Shown piece by piece: positions 1 to 7,066 of a stretch of 16,371 bases of DNA. Location of the stretch: the NCBI GenBank assembly GCA_937975235.1, contig CALJUZ010000002.1, forward strand, positions 1 to 16,371. Reading direction: 5' to 3'. The notes beneath the pieces were generated by a model. The model made no database searches, had not been told where the DNA came from, and saw only the letters and a program-made list of their open reading frames with translations. A program made the translations under genes and the position numbers. The stretch is from CALJUZ01 sp003387805 (GTDB taxonomy: Bacteria; Bacillota; Limnochordia; Limnochordales; ZCTH02-B6). Numbering within the stretch: position 1 is the first letter of the stretch; each line of letters starts with the position of its first letter.

Positions 1-87
1 GCAGCCGGATTGCACCAAAAATGCGGGAGAGCCAGTTTGAAATCGGCGTTGACAGCCTCACGGAGCCGGGCGTCATAGACCGCTCGA

Positions 88-177
88 GTCGTCCCCACGC
101 GCGTGGGGGTGTCGCGGTTTCGATCACGGCACCGGCGTGTGGCGCCAGGTCGTCCCCACACGTGTGGGGGAGGACCC
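88..177 (+). CRISPR. Two-repeat, one-spacer type I-E-like CRISPR remnant
   Basis: Two 29-base repeats start at 88 and 149, so the period is 61 bases (29-base repeat plus 32-base spacer at 117-148), which is the type I-E geometry. Both begin GTCGTCCCCAC and carry a perfect 16-base palindrome (93-108 and 154-169). The first 22 bases match except for one compensated base pair. The last seven diverge, as is common in a terminal repeat. The form resembles I-E repeats of thermophiles such as Thermus. No repeat is found one period upstream (27-55) or downstream (210 onward), and no cas gene is in the window. It could be an orphan mini-array, a decayed array end, or two chance hairpins; the exact 61-base spacing makes the last unlikely. 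Confidence 0.72.
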
Positions 178-559
178 TTCGAGGGACACAACGACGGCTG
201 CTTGCCGACCTTGTCTCGGACGTGGGTGCGGGTTCCGAAGCAGCAACGTGCACCCTGACCGAGGGCGCTCTCGTTCCTCCCTTTGCCGCGCGCACGCGAA
301 AGCCCATTCGAAGCACGGGTGTCGAGCCGGGCTCCAGCGAGGAAGAGTATAGATTCAAGAGAGCGGAGGCGATCCGCGAGGTTCACCGTGAGGGCGACTT
401 CTCGCGTTGCGCAGGACTTATGCAGGACGCACCCAGCCGCCTTCGGAATTAGTGTGAAGGCCCGATACGCCGGGGATCTCCGAGGCGGATGCGCGGCGGC
501 AATCCGCAGGGTGGATGACAGCGTAGTGCCGGTGCCCTGTGGCTTCCACGGAAGGCGGG
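178..559. other. Gene-free stretch between CRISPR remnant and oxidoreductase gene
   Basis: I see no convincing coding region here. Frames that stay open have arginine-, alanine- and proline-rich translations typical of GC-rich non-coding DNA, and no recognisable motif. There is no tRNA-like fold. A TATAGA hexamer at 348-353 is an isolated -10-like match without a good -35 partner. The promoter of the following gene presumably lies here but cannot be placed with confidence. Confidence 0.5.
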
Positions 560-1870
560 ATGAGTGTGGCAGAACTTGCAACTTTGGCCATCATCGGCGC
601 GGGCAACCGCGGCAAGGACGTATACGCCCGCTGGGCCTTGGAGCATCCGGACGAGGCGCGGGTCGTCGCGGTCGCGGACCCCGACCCGGAGCGCCGGAAC
701 GGGCTGGCGGAGCGGCACGGAATTCCGGAAGACGGGCGGTTCGCCTCCTGGGAGGCGCTGCTGGACGGGCCGCGGCGGGCCGACGCGGTCGTCATCGCCA
801 CTCCGGACCGCCTGCACGTCGCGCCCACCTTGCGGGCGCTGGAGCGCGGCTACGACATCTTGCTGGAAAAGCCCGTCGCCCCGACTCTCGACGAGACGCT
901 GGCGCTGGCCCGGGCCGCGGCGGAGGCGCCCGGCAGCGTGACGGTGGCCCACGTGCTGCGCTACACGCCCTTCTTCAGCACGCTGAAGCGGCTGGTGGAC
1001 GAAGGCCGCATCGGCCGGCTGATGACGATGCAGTACACGGAAAACATCGGCTACTGGCACTTCGCCCACAGCTACGTGCGGGGCAACTGGCGCCGGGCCG
1101 ATGAATCCAGCCCGATGATTCTGGCCAAGTCCTGCCATGACCTGGACATCATGCGCTGGCTGGCGGGCGCGCCGTGCCGGCGCACTTCATCCTTCGGAGA
1201 GCTGCGCCACTTCCGGCGGGAGAACATGCCCGAGGGCGCGCCCGAACGGTGCATCGACGGCTGCCCCGTGGGCGACACGTGTCCGTTCAACGCGGTCACG
1301 TTTTACGTGGACGGCCTCGCCGAAACCCACGGCTGGCCCGTTTCGGTCATCGCCGAGGACACCGGCCGGGAGGGCCGGCTGCGGGCGCTGCGGGAAGGCC
1401 CATACGGCCGCTGCGTGTACCGCTGCGACAACGACGTGGTGGACCAGCAGGTCGCGCTGTTTGAATTCGAAAACGGCGTCACGGCCGCGTTTGCCGTGAC
1501 GGGTTTTACCGAGGAAAACACCCGCACGCTGAAGCTCATGGGCACCCGCGGCGAGATCCGGGGCCACCTCGAGAAAGGCGAGCTGGAGGTCCGCACCTTC
1601 GGGCGGCCGGGGCTGCGAGGCGGCGCCGTGCGCTCCGGCGAGCCCTACCAGATCATCCGGGTCCCGGCCGGGCCCGGACACGCCGGCGGCGACGACGGCC
1701 TGATGCGGGCGTTTGTCGACCGCATCCGCCGCCGCAAAGCGGGGCAGGACCCTGGCGACGCGCTGACGTCGCTTCAAGAATCGCTGGACAGTCACCTGAT
1801 GGCCTTCGCGGCCGAGGAGGCCCGCCGGGCCGCGACCGTCGTGTCCCTGGGTGGATTCGCCCGCCGCTGA
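560..1870 (+). CDS. Gfo/Idh/MocA family NAD(P)-dependent oxidoreductase with cysteine cluster
   Basis: This 436-residue protein has the Gfo/Idh/MocA two-domain layout: an N-terminal Rossmann fold with GAGNRG at 13-18 and an acidic AVAD end of the second strand near 40, the family EKP motif at 103-105, and a C-terminal alpha/beta domain with SCHDLDIMRW at 191-200, where K190 and H193 fit the catalytic Lys/His positions. Members oxidise or reduce sugars, inositols and related polyols with NAD(P); the substrate here cannot be told. Five cysteines (231, 235, 241, 285, 289) form a C-x3-C-x5-C plus C-x3-C pattern in the C-terminal domain. I chose ATG 560 because GGAAGG (550-555) lies just upstream; an in-frame GTG at 539 is the alternative. 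It stands alone, upstream of and probably separate from the T-box operon. Confidence 0.88.
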   Translation: MSVAELATLAIIGAGNRGKDVYARWALEHPDEARVVAVADPDPERRNGLAERHGIPEDGRFASWEALLDGPRRADAVVIATPDRLHVAPTLRALERGYDILLEKPVAPTLDETLALARAAAEAPGSVTVAHVLRYTPFFSTLKRLVDEGRIGRLMTMQYTENIGYWHFAHSYVRGNWRRADESSPMILAKSCHDLDIMRWLAGAPCRRTSSFGELRHFRRENMPEGAPERCIDGCPVGDTCPFNAVTFYVDGLAETHGWPVSVIAEDTGREGRLRALREGPYGRCVYRCDNDVVDQQVALFEFENGVTAAFAVTGFTEENTRTLKLMGTRGEIRGHLEKGELEVRTFGRPGLRGGAVRSGEPYQIIRVPAGPGHAGGDDGLMRAFVDRIRRRKAGQDPGDALTSLQESLDSHLMAFAAEEARRAATVVSLGGFARR

Positions 1871-1905
1871 CCGCGCTCCGGCCGGCCGGTTTGTGAAAAA
1901 AGCGC

Positions 1906-1934
1906 TTGACACGACTTCCCGGCTTCTGTAAGGT
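1906..1934 (+). promoter_or_regulatory. Sigma-A type promoter of the ilv-leu operon
   Basis: A perfect -35 TTGACA (1906-1911) is followed after 17 bases by TAAGGT (1929-1934), a weak 3/6 match to the -10 consensus. Transcription would start near 1941, just ahead of the T-box stem I. A better TATAAT at 1945-1950 is 33 bases from the -35 and therefore unlikely to be the -10. The position directly upstream of the leader supports the assignment. Confidence 0.7.
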
Positions 1935-1940
1935 AGTAGG

Positions 1941-2427
1941 CAATATAATTCCGCAAAGCCTCGAAAGGCAATGACGGGAAGCAGTAGGCGAGACGACGGG
2001 CCAAGAGAGCCGGCGGTGGGTGCGAAGCCGGTGCCCGAACGACGCTGAACTCGTCCCTGAGCTGCCGGCCCAAAGTCTGGTCCCGGGGCGCGCCGCCGGC
2101 GGGCGGCGCCGGGCGGAGCGCGAGGAGCCGAACAGGGCGCTCCGGACGGGACGAGGCATTAAGCCGTGCCGGGAGACAGCTGCCACGGGCAGCGCACCCG
2201 TTATCAAGCAAGGCTCGTTTCACGACGCGCCGCGAGCGAGGCCGCGCAGCATGAGCGAAGGCCGCGCCCCGCAGGCGAACGCCGGGTACCCTCGGCAGGT
2301 GCACCGGACCGTCGGACGAGCCGTCGAGGCCGGCGCCGCGAGGCGCCGGTGAATCAGGGTGGTACCGCGAAAGGATGTCCCTTCGCCCCTGGGCCAGGTG
2401 GTCCAGGCGCGAAGGGTCTTTTGTTTT
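1941..2427 (+). promoter_or_regulatory. T-box riboswitch leader, probable Leu (CUC) specifier
   Basis: Hallmarks appear in order. A GGGAAGCAGTAG segment lies in the 5' side of stem I (about 1976-1987). AGAGAG (2004-2009) is followed by a distal hairpin CCGGC/GCCGG (2010-2014 with 2027-2031) around a GGTGGGTGCGAA loop. The specifier loop GAACTCGTCC has CTC at 2050-2052, a leucine codon. A CCGTTATC stretch near 2200 is typical of the region between stem II and the antiterminator. The T-box core AGGGTGGTACCGCG is at 2356-2369. TGGT (2360-2363) would pair with the ACCA end of an uncharged tRNA, fitting tRNA-Leu. AGGG (2356-2359) can pair with CCCT (2379-2382), excluding the terminator. Uncharged tRNA-Leu is therefore expected to allow read-through into ilvB. 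At about 490 bases it is longer than most T-box leaders. Confidence 0.93.
2379..2427 (+). terminator. T-box regulated intrinsic terminator
   Basis: CCCTTCG-CCCCTGG (2379-2392) pairs with CCAGGCG-CGAAGGG (2403-2416) with one internal mismatch, and TCTTTTGTTTT (2417-2427) follows. The 5' arm overlaps the bases that pair with the T-box AGGG, so the terminator and antiterminator are mutually exclusive. It ends 13 bases before the ilvB start. Confidence 0.92.
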
Positions 2428-2439
2428 CAGGACGGGGGG

Positions 2440-4212
2440 ATGGCGGTGTCAGCAGTAGATTTCGGAGCCGCGGCGGCCAAGCGCAAAGCCGAACAGCCGG
2501 CGCAGGCGCCCGCCAGGCGGCGGGAGCCGCGGCGCATGCTGGGCGCGCAGGCGCTGGTGGAGGCCCTCAAGGCCGAGGGCGTCGAGTACATTTTCGGGCA
2601 CCCCGGCGGGGCGGTGCTGCACCTTTACGACGCGCTGTACGATTCGGGGCTCAAGACCGTGCTGTGCCGGCACGAGCAGGGCGCGGCCCATATGGCCGAC
2701 GGCTACGCCCGCGCCACGGGCCGCCCGGGCGTCTGCCTGGCCACGTCCGGCCCCGGCGCGACCAACCTGGTCACGGGCCTGGCCACGGCCTTCATGGATT
2801 CCATCCCGGTGGTGGCCATTACCGGCAACGTGCCGCGGGCCCTCATCGGCCGCGACGCGTTCCAGGAAGCCGACATCACGGGCATCACCCTGCCCGTCAC
2901 CAAGCACAACTTCCTGGTGCGCAGCGCCCGGGAGCTGCCCCGCGTCATCCGGGCCGCGTTCCACATCGCGACCACGGGCCGTCCCGGCCCCGTGCTGGTG
3001 GACATTCCGAAGGACGTGGGCGTCGAGGAACTGGACTTCGACTACCCCGAAACCGTGGATCTGCCTGGCTACAAGCCCACCTACAAAGGCCACATCCGGC
3101 AGATCATGGCCGCGGCCAAGGCCATCGCCGAGGCCCGGCGGCCGCTGCTCTACGTGGGCGGCGGCGCCATCGCCTCCGGCGCCCACGAAGAGGTGCGGGC
3201 CATCGCGGAAAAGTGCGACTTGCCCGTGGCCATGACCCTCATGGGCCTGGGCGCTTTCCCGGGCAACCACCCGCAGTCCCTGGGCATGCTGGGCATGCAC
3301 GGCACCGCGTACGCCAACTACGCCATCCAGAACTGCGACGTGCTCATCGCCGTGGGCGCCCGCTTCGACGATCGGGTGACGGGCGCTCTGGACACGTTCG
3401 CCCCGCGGGTGGAGCAAATCATCCACATCGACATCGACCCCGCGGAGATCGGCAAGAACGTCATCGCGCACGTGCCCATCGTGGGCGACTGCCGCACCGT
3501 CCTGTCCGCGCTCATCGAGAAGGTGCCGGAGAAAAAGCACCCCGAGTGGTGGGCGCAGATCGACGAGTGGCGCCGGGAGTACCCGCTGCAGTACCGGCCC
3601 GGCGACACCGAAGTCAAGCCTCAGGCCGTGTGCGAAGCCATCTACGAGGTGACCGGCGGCGAAGCCATCGTGGCCACCGACGTGGGCCAGCACCAGATGT
3701 GGGCGGCCCAGTATTACAAAGTCCACGGCCCGCGGCAGTTCGTCACGTCCGGCGGTCTGGGCACCATGGGCTTCGGCCTGCCGGCCGGCATCGGCGCCAA
3801 GCTGGCCCGCCCGGACAAGGAAGTGTTCGTTGTTTCCGGCGACGGCAGCTTCCAGATGAACATCCAGGAGCTGGCCACCGCGGCCGAGCACAACGTGGCC
3901 GTCAAAGTGGCCGTGCTGAACAACGGCTACCTGGGCATGGTGCGGCAGTGGCAGGAGTTTTTCTACCAGCGGCGCTACTCGGACAGCCGCATGTGGTCGC
4001 CGGATTTCGTCACCATCGCCCAAGGCTACGGCATCAAGGCCATGCGGGTGACCGAGCCCGGCGATGTGCGGGCGGCCCTGGAGGAGGCCCGGGCCCACGA
4101 CGGTCCCGTCGTCATCGACTTCCAGGTGGCCCGGGAGGAGAACTGCTTCCCCATGGTGCCGGCCGGCGGCTCCAACAGCGACATGCTGGGCCCGAAGGGG
4201 TGGATTGAGTAA
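2440..4212 (+). CDS. ilvB: Acetolactate synthase large (catalytic) subunit
   Basis: This 590-residue thiamine-diphosphate enzyme condenses two pyruvates to 2-acetolactate (Val/Leu route), or pyruvate with 2-oxobutyrate (Ile route). The N-terminal pyrimidine-binding domain contains GHPGGAVLHLYDAL (53-66) and the catalytic Glu79 in RHEQGA. A central domain covers about 215-350. The C-terminal diphosphate-binding domain has GDGS (467-470) with NN (494-495). ATG 2440 follows AGGACGGGGGG directly after the leader terminator. This start gives an Ala/Arg-rich extension of about 32 residues before the conserved MLGAQALVEAL; an internal ATG at 2536 would remove it. The stop overlaps the ilvN start (TAATG), suggesting translational coupling of the two subunits. 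It is the first gene under T-box control. Confidence 0.97.
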   Translation: MAVSAVDFGAAAAKRKAEQPAQAPARRREPRRMLGAQALVEALKAEGVEYIFGHPGGAVLHLYDALYDSGLKTVLCRHEQGAAHMADGYARATGRPGVCLATSGPGATNLVTGLATAFMDSIPVVAITGNVPRALIGRDAFQEADITGITLPVTKHNFLVRSARELPRVIRAAFHIATTGRPGPVLVDIPKDVGVEELDFDYPETVDLPGYKPTYKGHIRQIMAAAKAIAEARRPLLYVGGGAIASGAHEEVRAIAEKCDLPVAMTLMGLGAFPGNHPQSLGMLGMHGTAYANYAIQNCDVLIAVGARFDDRVTGALDTFAPRVEQIIHIDIDPAEIGKNVIAHVPIVGDCRTVLSALIEKVPEKKHPEWWAQIDEWRREYPLQYRPGDTEVKPQAVCEAIYEVTGGEAIVATDVGQHQMWAAQYYKVHGPRQFVTSGGLGTMGFGLPAGIGAKLARPDKEVFVVSGDGSFQMNIQELATAAEHNVAVKVAVLNNGYLGMVRQWQEFFYQRRYSDSRMWSPDFVTIAQGYGIKAMRVTEPGDVRAALEEARAHDGPVVIDFQVAREENCFPMVPAGGSNSDMLGPKGWIE

Positions 4213-4781
4213 TGTTCGGCGGAGCGTTCGGAGCAACCGACGGCAAGGCGCGGGAGCATACCATCTCGGTACTGGTGGAAAACCGGCCGGGCGTCCTCAG
4301 CCGGGTGGCGGGCATGTTCAGCCGGCGCGGCTTCAACATCGACAGCATCGTGGTCGGCGCCGCGGAGGAGCCGGGCTTCTCCCGCATGACCATCGTGCTG
4401 GTGGGCGACGAACGGGAGCTGGAGCAGGTGCAGAAGCAGCTGCACAAGCTCATCGAGGTCATCAAAGTCTCGGAGCTGGACCCCGCGGAGATGGTGGAGC
4501 GGGAGCTGGCGCTGATCAAGGTCGCGGCCGACCGCACCAACCGGGCGGAAATCGTGCAGATCGTCGACATTTTCCGGGCCAGCATCGTGGACGTGTCGCC
4601 CCACACCGTCATCGTCGAGGTGACGGGCGACGTGAAAAAGGTCGAGGCCATGGTGGACTTGCTGCGGCCCTTCGGCATCAAGGAGATCGTGCGGACGGGC
4701 CGGGTGGGCGTCCTGCGGGGCCCCAAGTCTTCGGGCGTTCACGGCGACCGGCGCCGGGGCCTGCAGGCGGTGGGCGGCTGA
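4212..4781 (+). CDS. ilvN: Acetolactate synthase small (regulatory) subunit
   Basis: This 189-residue protein activates IlvB and confers feedback inhibition by valine. An N-terminal ACT domain (about 16-86) has the conserved VENRPGVLSRVAGMFSRRGF (22-41) and NIDSI. A second ferredoxin-like domain covers about 90-165 and ends in RTGRVGVLRG, the usual family C-terminus. About 19 extra basic/glycine-rich residues follow. In B. subtilis the equivalent subunit is called IlvH. The ATG overlaps the ilvB stop by one base. Only GAAGGGG (4194-4200) is available as a distant binding site, so re-initiation by ribosomes finishing ilvB is likely. Confidence 0.96.
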   Translation: MFGGAFGATDGKAREHTISVLVENRPGVLSRVAGMFSRRGFNIDSIVVGAAEEPGFSRMTIVLVGDERELEQVQKQLHKLIEVIKVSELDPAEMVERELALIKVAADRTNRAEIVQIVDIFRASIVDVSPHTVIVEVTGDVKKVEAMVDLLRPFGIKEIVRTGRVGVLRGPKSSGVHGDRRRGLQAVGG

Positions 4782-4782
4782 C

Positions 4783-4843
4783 GGCCCGCCCAAGGTGCGG
4801 GCCAAGCCCTGCTCCAGGGCGGGCCGGGCGGCGCGGCCCGGCC
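4783..4843 (+). promoter_or_regulatory. Cluster of three hairpins between ilvN and ilvC
   Basis: Three consecutive perfect inverted repeats fill the gap. They are GGCCCGC/GCGGGCC (4783-4789 with 4797-4803), GCCCTG/CAGGGC (4806-4811 with 4815-4820) and GGCCGGGC/GCCCGGCC (4822-4829 with 4836-4843). No U-run follows any of them, so they are not standard intrinsic terminators. They could stabilise or punctuate the polycistronic mRNA between acetolactate synthase and the downstream genes. Confidence 0.55.
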
Positions 4844-4879
4844 GGCAATCATCTTCAGTCTTAGGGAGTGTTGTTCGAC

Positions 4880-5905
4880 GTGGCGGTCATGTACTACGAC
4901 AACGACGCACATCTGGAAGAACTCAGCGGCTTGACCGTGGCCGTCATCGGCTACGGCAGCCAGGGCCACGCCCACGCGCAAAACTTGCGGGACAGCGGCG
5001 TCAACGTCATCGTGGCCAACCGGCCGGGCAGCGCCAACTACCAGGCCGCGGTGGCCGACGGGTTCCAGCCCGTCAGCGCGGCCGAGGCCGCGGCGCAGGC
5101 CGACGTCATCGTCATGCTGACGCCGGACCACGCCCAGCCGCAGATTTACTGCGAGGACGTCGCGCCGCACCTCACCGCGGGCAAGGCGCTGGTGTTTTCC
5201 CACGGCTTCAACATTCATTTCAAGCAGATCGTGCCGCCGGACAACGTGGACGTCTTCATGGTGGCGCCCAAGAGCCCGGGCCACCTGGTGCGGCGCATGT
5301 ACGAGGCGGGCCAGGGCGTGCCGGGCCTTTTGGCCGTGTATCAGGACGCGACGGGCAAGGCCAAAGCCCGCGGGCTGGCGTACGCCAAAGCCATCGGCTG
5401 CACCCGGGCCGGCGTCATCGAGACGACGTTCAAGGAAGAAACGGAAACGGATCTGTTCGGCGAGCAGGCGGTGCTGTGCGGCGGCGTCAGCGAGCTGATC
5501 CGGGCCGGCTTCGACACCCTGGTGGAGGCGGGCTACCAGCCCGAGGTGGCGTACTTCGAGTGCCTCCACGAGCTGAAGCTCATCGTGGACCTCATTTACG
5601 AAGGCGGCATCTCGTTCATGCGCTACTCCATCAGCGACACGGCCGAGTACGGCGATCTGGTGTCGGGCAAGCGCGTCATTACCCAGCAGACGCGCCAGGA
5701 GATGAAGCGCATTCTAGAGGACATCCAGTCCGGCCGGTTCGCCCGGGAGTGGGTGCTGGAAAACCAGGCCGGGCGGCCCATGTTCCATGCGCTGCGGGAG
5801 AAGGAAAAGAACCACCCCATCGAGCAAGTGGGCCGGCGCTTGCGGGCCATGATGCCGTGGATTCAGGGCCCGGCCGGCTTCGATGAAGAGCGGGAGGAAG
5901 CTTGA
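4880..5905 (+). CDS. ilvC: Ketol-acid reductoisomerase (class I)
   Basis: IlvC isomerises and reduces acetolactate or acetohydroxybutyrate to the dihydroxy acids of Val/Leu/Ile synthesis, using Mg2+ and NAD(P)H. The protein is about 341 residues, the normal class I length. The N-terminal Rossmann domain has GYGSQGHAHAQN (24-35). The C-terminal knotted domain carries the metal ligands D191 and E195 in ETDLFGEQ and E227/E231 in YFECLHELK. The start is uncertain. GTG 4880 (MAVMYYDNDA) sits 11 bases after AGGGAG; in-frame alternatives are GTG 4868, TTG 4871 and ATG 4889. The cofactor loop reads NRPGSANYQ, lacking the second serine of the common GSxS pattern. The stop codon is immediately followed by the next gene's GTG. 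Confidence 0.96.
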   Translation: MAVMYYDNDAHLEELSGLTVAVIGYGSQGHAHAQNLRDSGVNVIVANRPGSANYQAAVADGFQPVSAAEAAAQADVIVMLTPDHAQPQIYCEDVAPHLTAGKALVFSHGFNIHFKQIVPPDNVDVFMVAPKSPGHLVRRMYEAGQGVPGLLAVYQDATGKAKARGLAYAKAIGCTRAGVIETTFKEETETDLFGEQAVLCGGVSELIRAGFDTLVEAGYQPEVAYFECLHELKLIVDLIYEGGISFMRYSISDTAEYGDLVSGKRVITQQTRQEMKRILEDIQSGRFAREWVLENQAGRPMFHALREKEKNHPIEQVGRRLRAMMPWIQGPAGFDEEREEA

Positions 5906-7066
5906 GTGCAGGACGAGCGGAGACATCTGCGCATTCCGGGGCCCACCCCGGTGCCCCCGAAAGTGACGCGGGCGGCGTCCCGCCCTATTTTCAACCACCG
6001 GGGACCCGTGTTTCACCGGCTGCACGGCCAGGTGACCGCGGGGCTGAAGCGGGTGTTTCAGACGGACGGCCATGTGGCCCTGCTGACGGGATCGGGCACG
6101 GCCGCCATGGAGGCCGCGGTGGCCAACATGGTCAGCCCCGGCGACAAAGTGCTGGTGCTGGTGGGCGGCGTTTTCGGCGGCCGCTGGGCCAAGATCGCCC
6201 GGGCCTTCGGCGCCCGGGTCATCGAGTACGGCTACCCGTGGAACGAGGGGGCGGACCCGGGCCGGGTGGCCGAGTACCTGGCGCAGCACCCGGACATCGC
6301 GGCCGTGTTCGCAACGCACAACGAATCGTCCACGGGCGTTACCAATGACATCGAGGCCCTCGCCAAGGCCAGGGAGGCGGCCGGAGGGCACCAGGCGCTG
6401 CTCGTCGTGGACAGCGTCAGCGGCCTGGGCGGCGCGCCCCTCCAGATGGACGAGTGGGGCGTGGACGTGGTGGTCACCGGCTCGCAAAAGTGCCTCATGG
6501 TGCCGCCGGGGCTGGCCTTTGTCGCCTGGGGCGCCAGGGCCGATCAGCGCGTGGAGCAGACGGGCAATCATCGGTTCTACTTTGATCTGCGCGCCTACAA
6601 AGCGTCGGCCGAGCGGGGCGAGACGCCCTACACGCCGGCGGTGTCTTTGGTCGCGGCGCTGGCCGAAGCCCTCGAAATGCTGGAGGAGGAAGGCCTGGAG
6701 GCCGCCTTCGCCCGGCACCGGCTCATGCGGGACATGGTGCGGGCGGCCATGAAGGCGCTGGAGCTGCCGCTGTTCGCCGACGACCGGTGGGCTTCGCCGA
6801 CGGTGACGTCCGTGAAAGCGCCCGAAGGCATGGACGCGGACCGCTTCCGGGCCGTGGTGCGGGACAGCTTCGGCGTGGAGCTGGCCGGCGGCCAGGGCGA
6901 GCTGAAAGGGCGGCTGTTCCGCATCGGCCACATGGGCTGGGCGGGCCCGCTGGACATGGTGGCCGCGGTGGCCGCGGTGGAGCAGGGGCTGAAGGCCGTG
7001 GGCGCCCCCGTGCGCATGGGCGCCGGCGTCGCGGCCGCGCAGGAGGTTTGGGCGGCGTGGCGGTGA
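5906..7066 (+). CDS. Class V PLP aminotransferase, probable phosphoserine or serine-glyoxylate/alanine-type
   Basis: This 386-residue fold-type I pyridoxal-phosphate enzyme is of the serine-glyoxylate/alanine-glyoxylate aminotransferase group. It has the opening IPGPTPVPP (10-18), the cofactor-phosphate loop TGSGTAAMEA (61-70), D169 in VVDSVSG, and the Schiff-base lysine K195 in TGSQKCLMVPPG. GTG 5906 directly abuts the ilvC stop, with GGAGG (5893-5897) eight bases upstream inside ilvC. It overlaps serA, the first enzyme of serine synthesis, so the most economical role is transamination of 3-phosphohydroxypyruvate or hydroxypyruvate to serine (inference). Related class V enzymes serve as phosphoserine aminotransferases in some archaea and anaerobes. 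A glyoxylate or branched-chain role is possible and cannot be excluded from sequence. Confidence 0.88.
   Translation: MQDERRHLRIPGPTPVPPKVTRAASRPIFNHRGPVFHRLHGQVTAGLKRVFQTDGHVALLTGSGTAAMEAAVANMVSPGDKVLVLVGGVFGGRWAKIARAFGARVIEYGYPWNEGADPGRVAEYLAQHPDIAAVFATHNESSTGVTNDIEALAKAREAAGGHQALLVVDSVSGLGGAPLQMDEWGVDVVVTGSQKCLMVPPGLAFVAWGARADQRVEQTGNHRFYFDLRAYKASAERGETPYTPAVSLVAALAEALEMLEEEGLEAAFARHRLMRDMVRAAMKALELPLFADDRWASPTVTSVKAPEGMDADRFRAVVRDSFGVELAGGQGELKGRLFRIGHMGWAGPLDMVAAVAAVEQGLKAVGAPVRMGAGVAAAQEVWAAWR

Noticed and set aside
283..1104. Long open frame overlapping the oxidoreductase gene in another frame
   Set aside because: Its translation is Arg/Gly/Ala-rich without motifs and overlaps a well-supported Gfo/Idh/MocA gene; long alternate frames are expected at this GC content.
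1873..1905. Terminator after the oxidoreductase gene
   Set aside because: CCGGCCGGCCGG is self-complementary, but there is no good loop and only a short TTTGT follows; the outer GCGCT/AGCGC pairing is weak.
1945..1950. TATAAT as the -10 of the operon promoter
   Set aside because: It is 33 bases from the TTGACA; the 17-base-spaced TAAGGT at 1929-1934 is the better partner despite its weaker match.
2449..4236. 595-codon open frame antisense to ilvB
   Set aside because: A shadow of the ilvB codon pattern, rich in His/Gly/Val/Asp with no recognisable domain; ilvB itself has full catalytic motifs.
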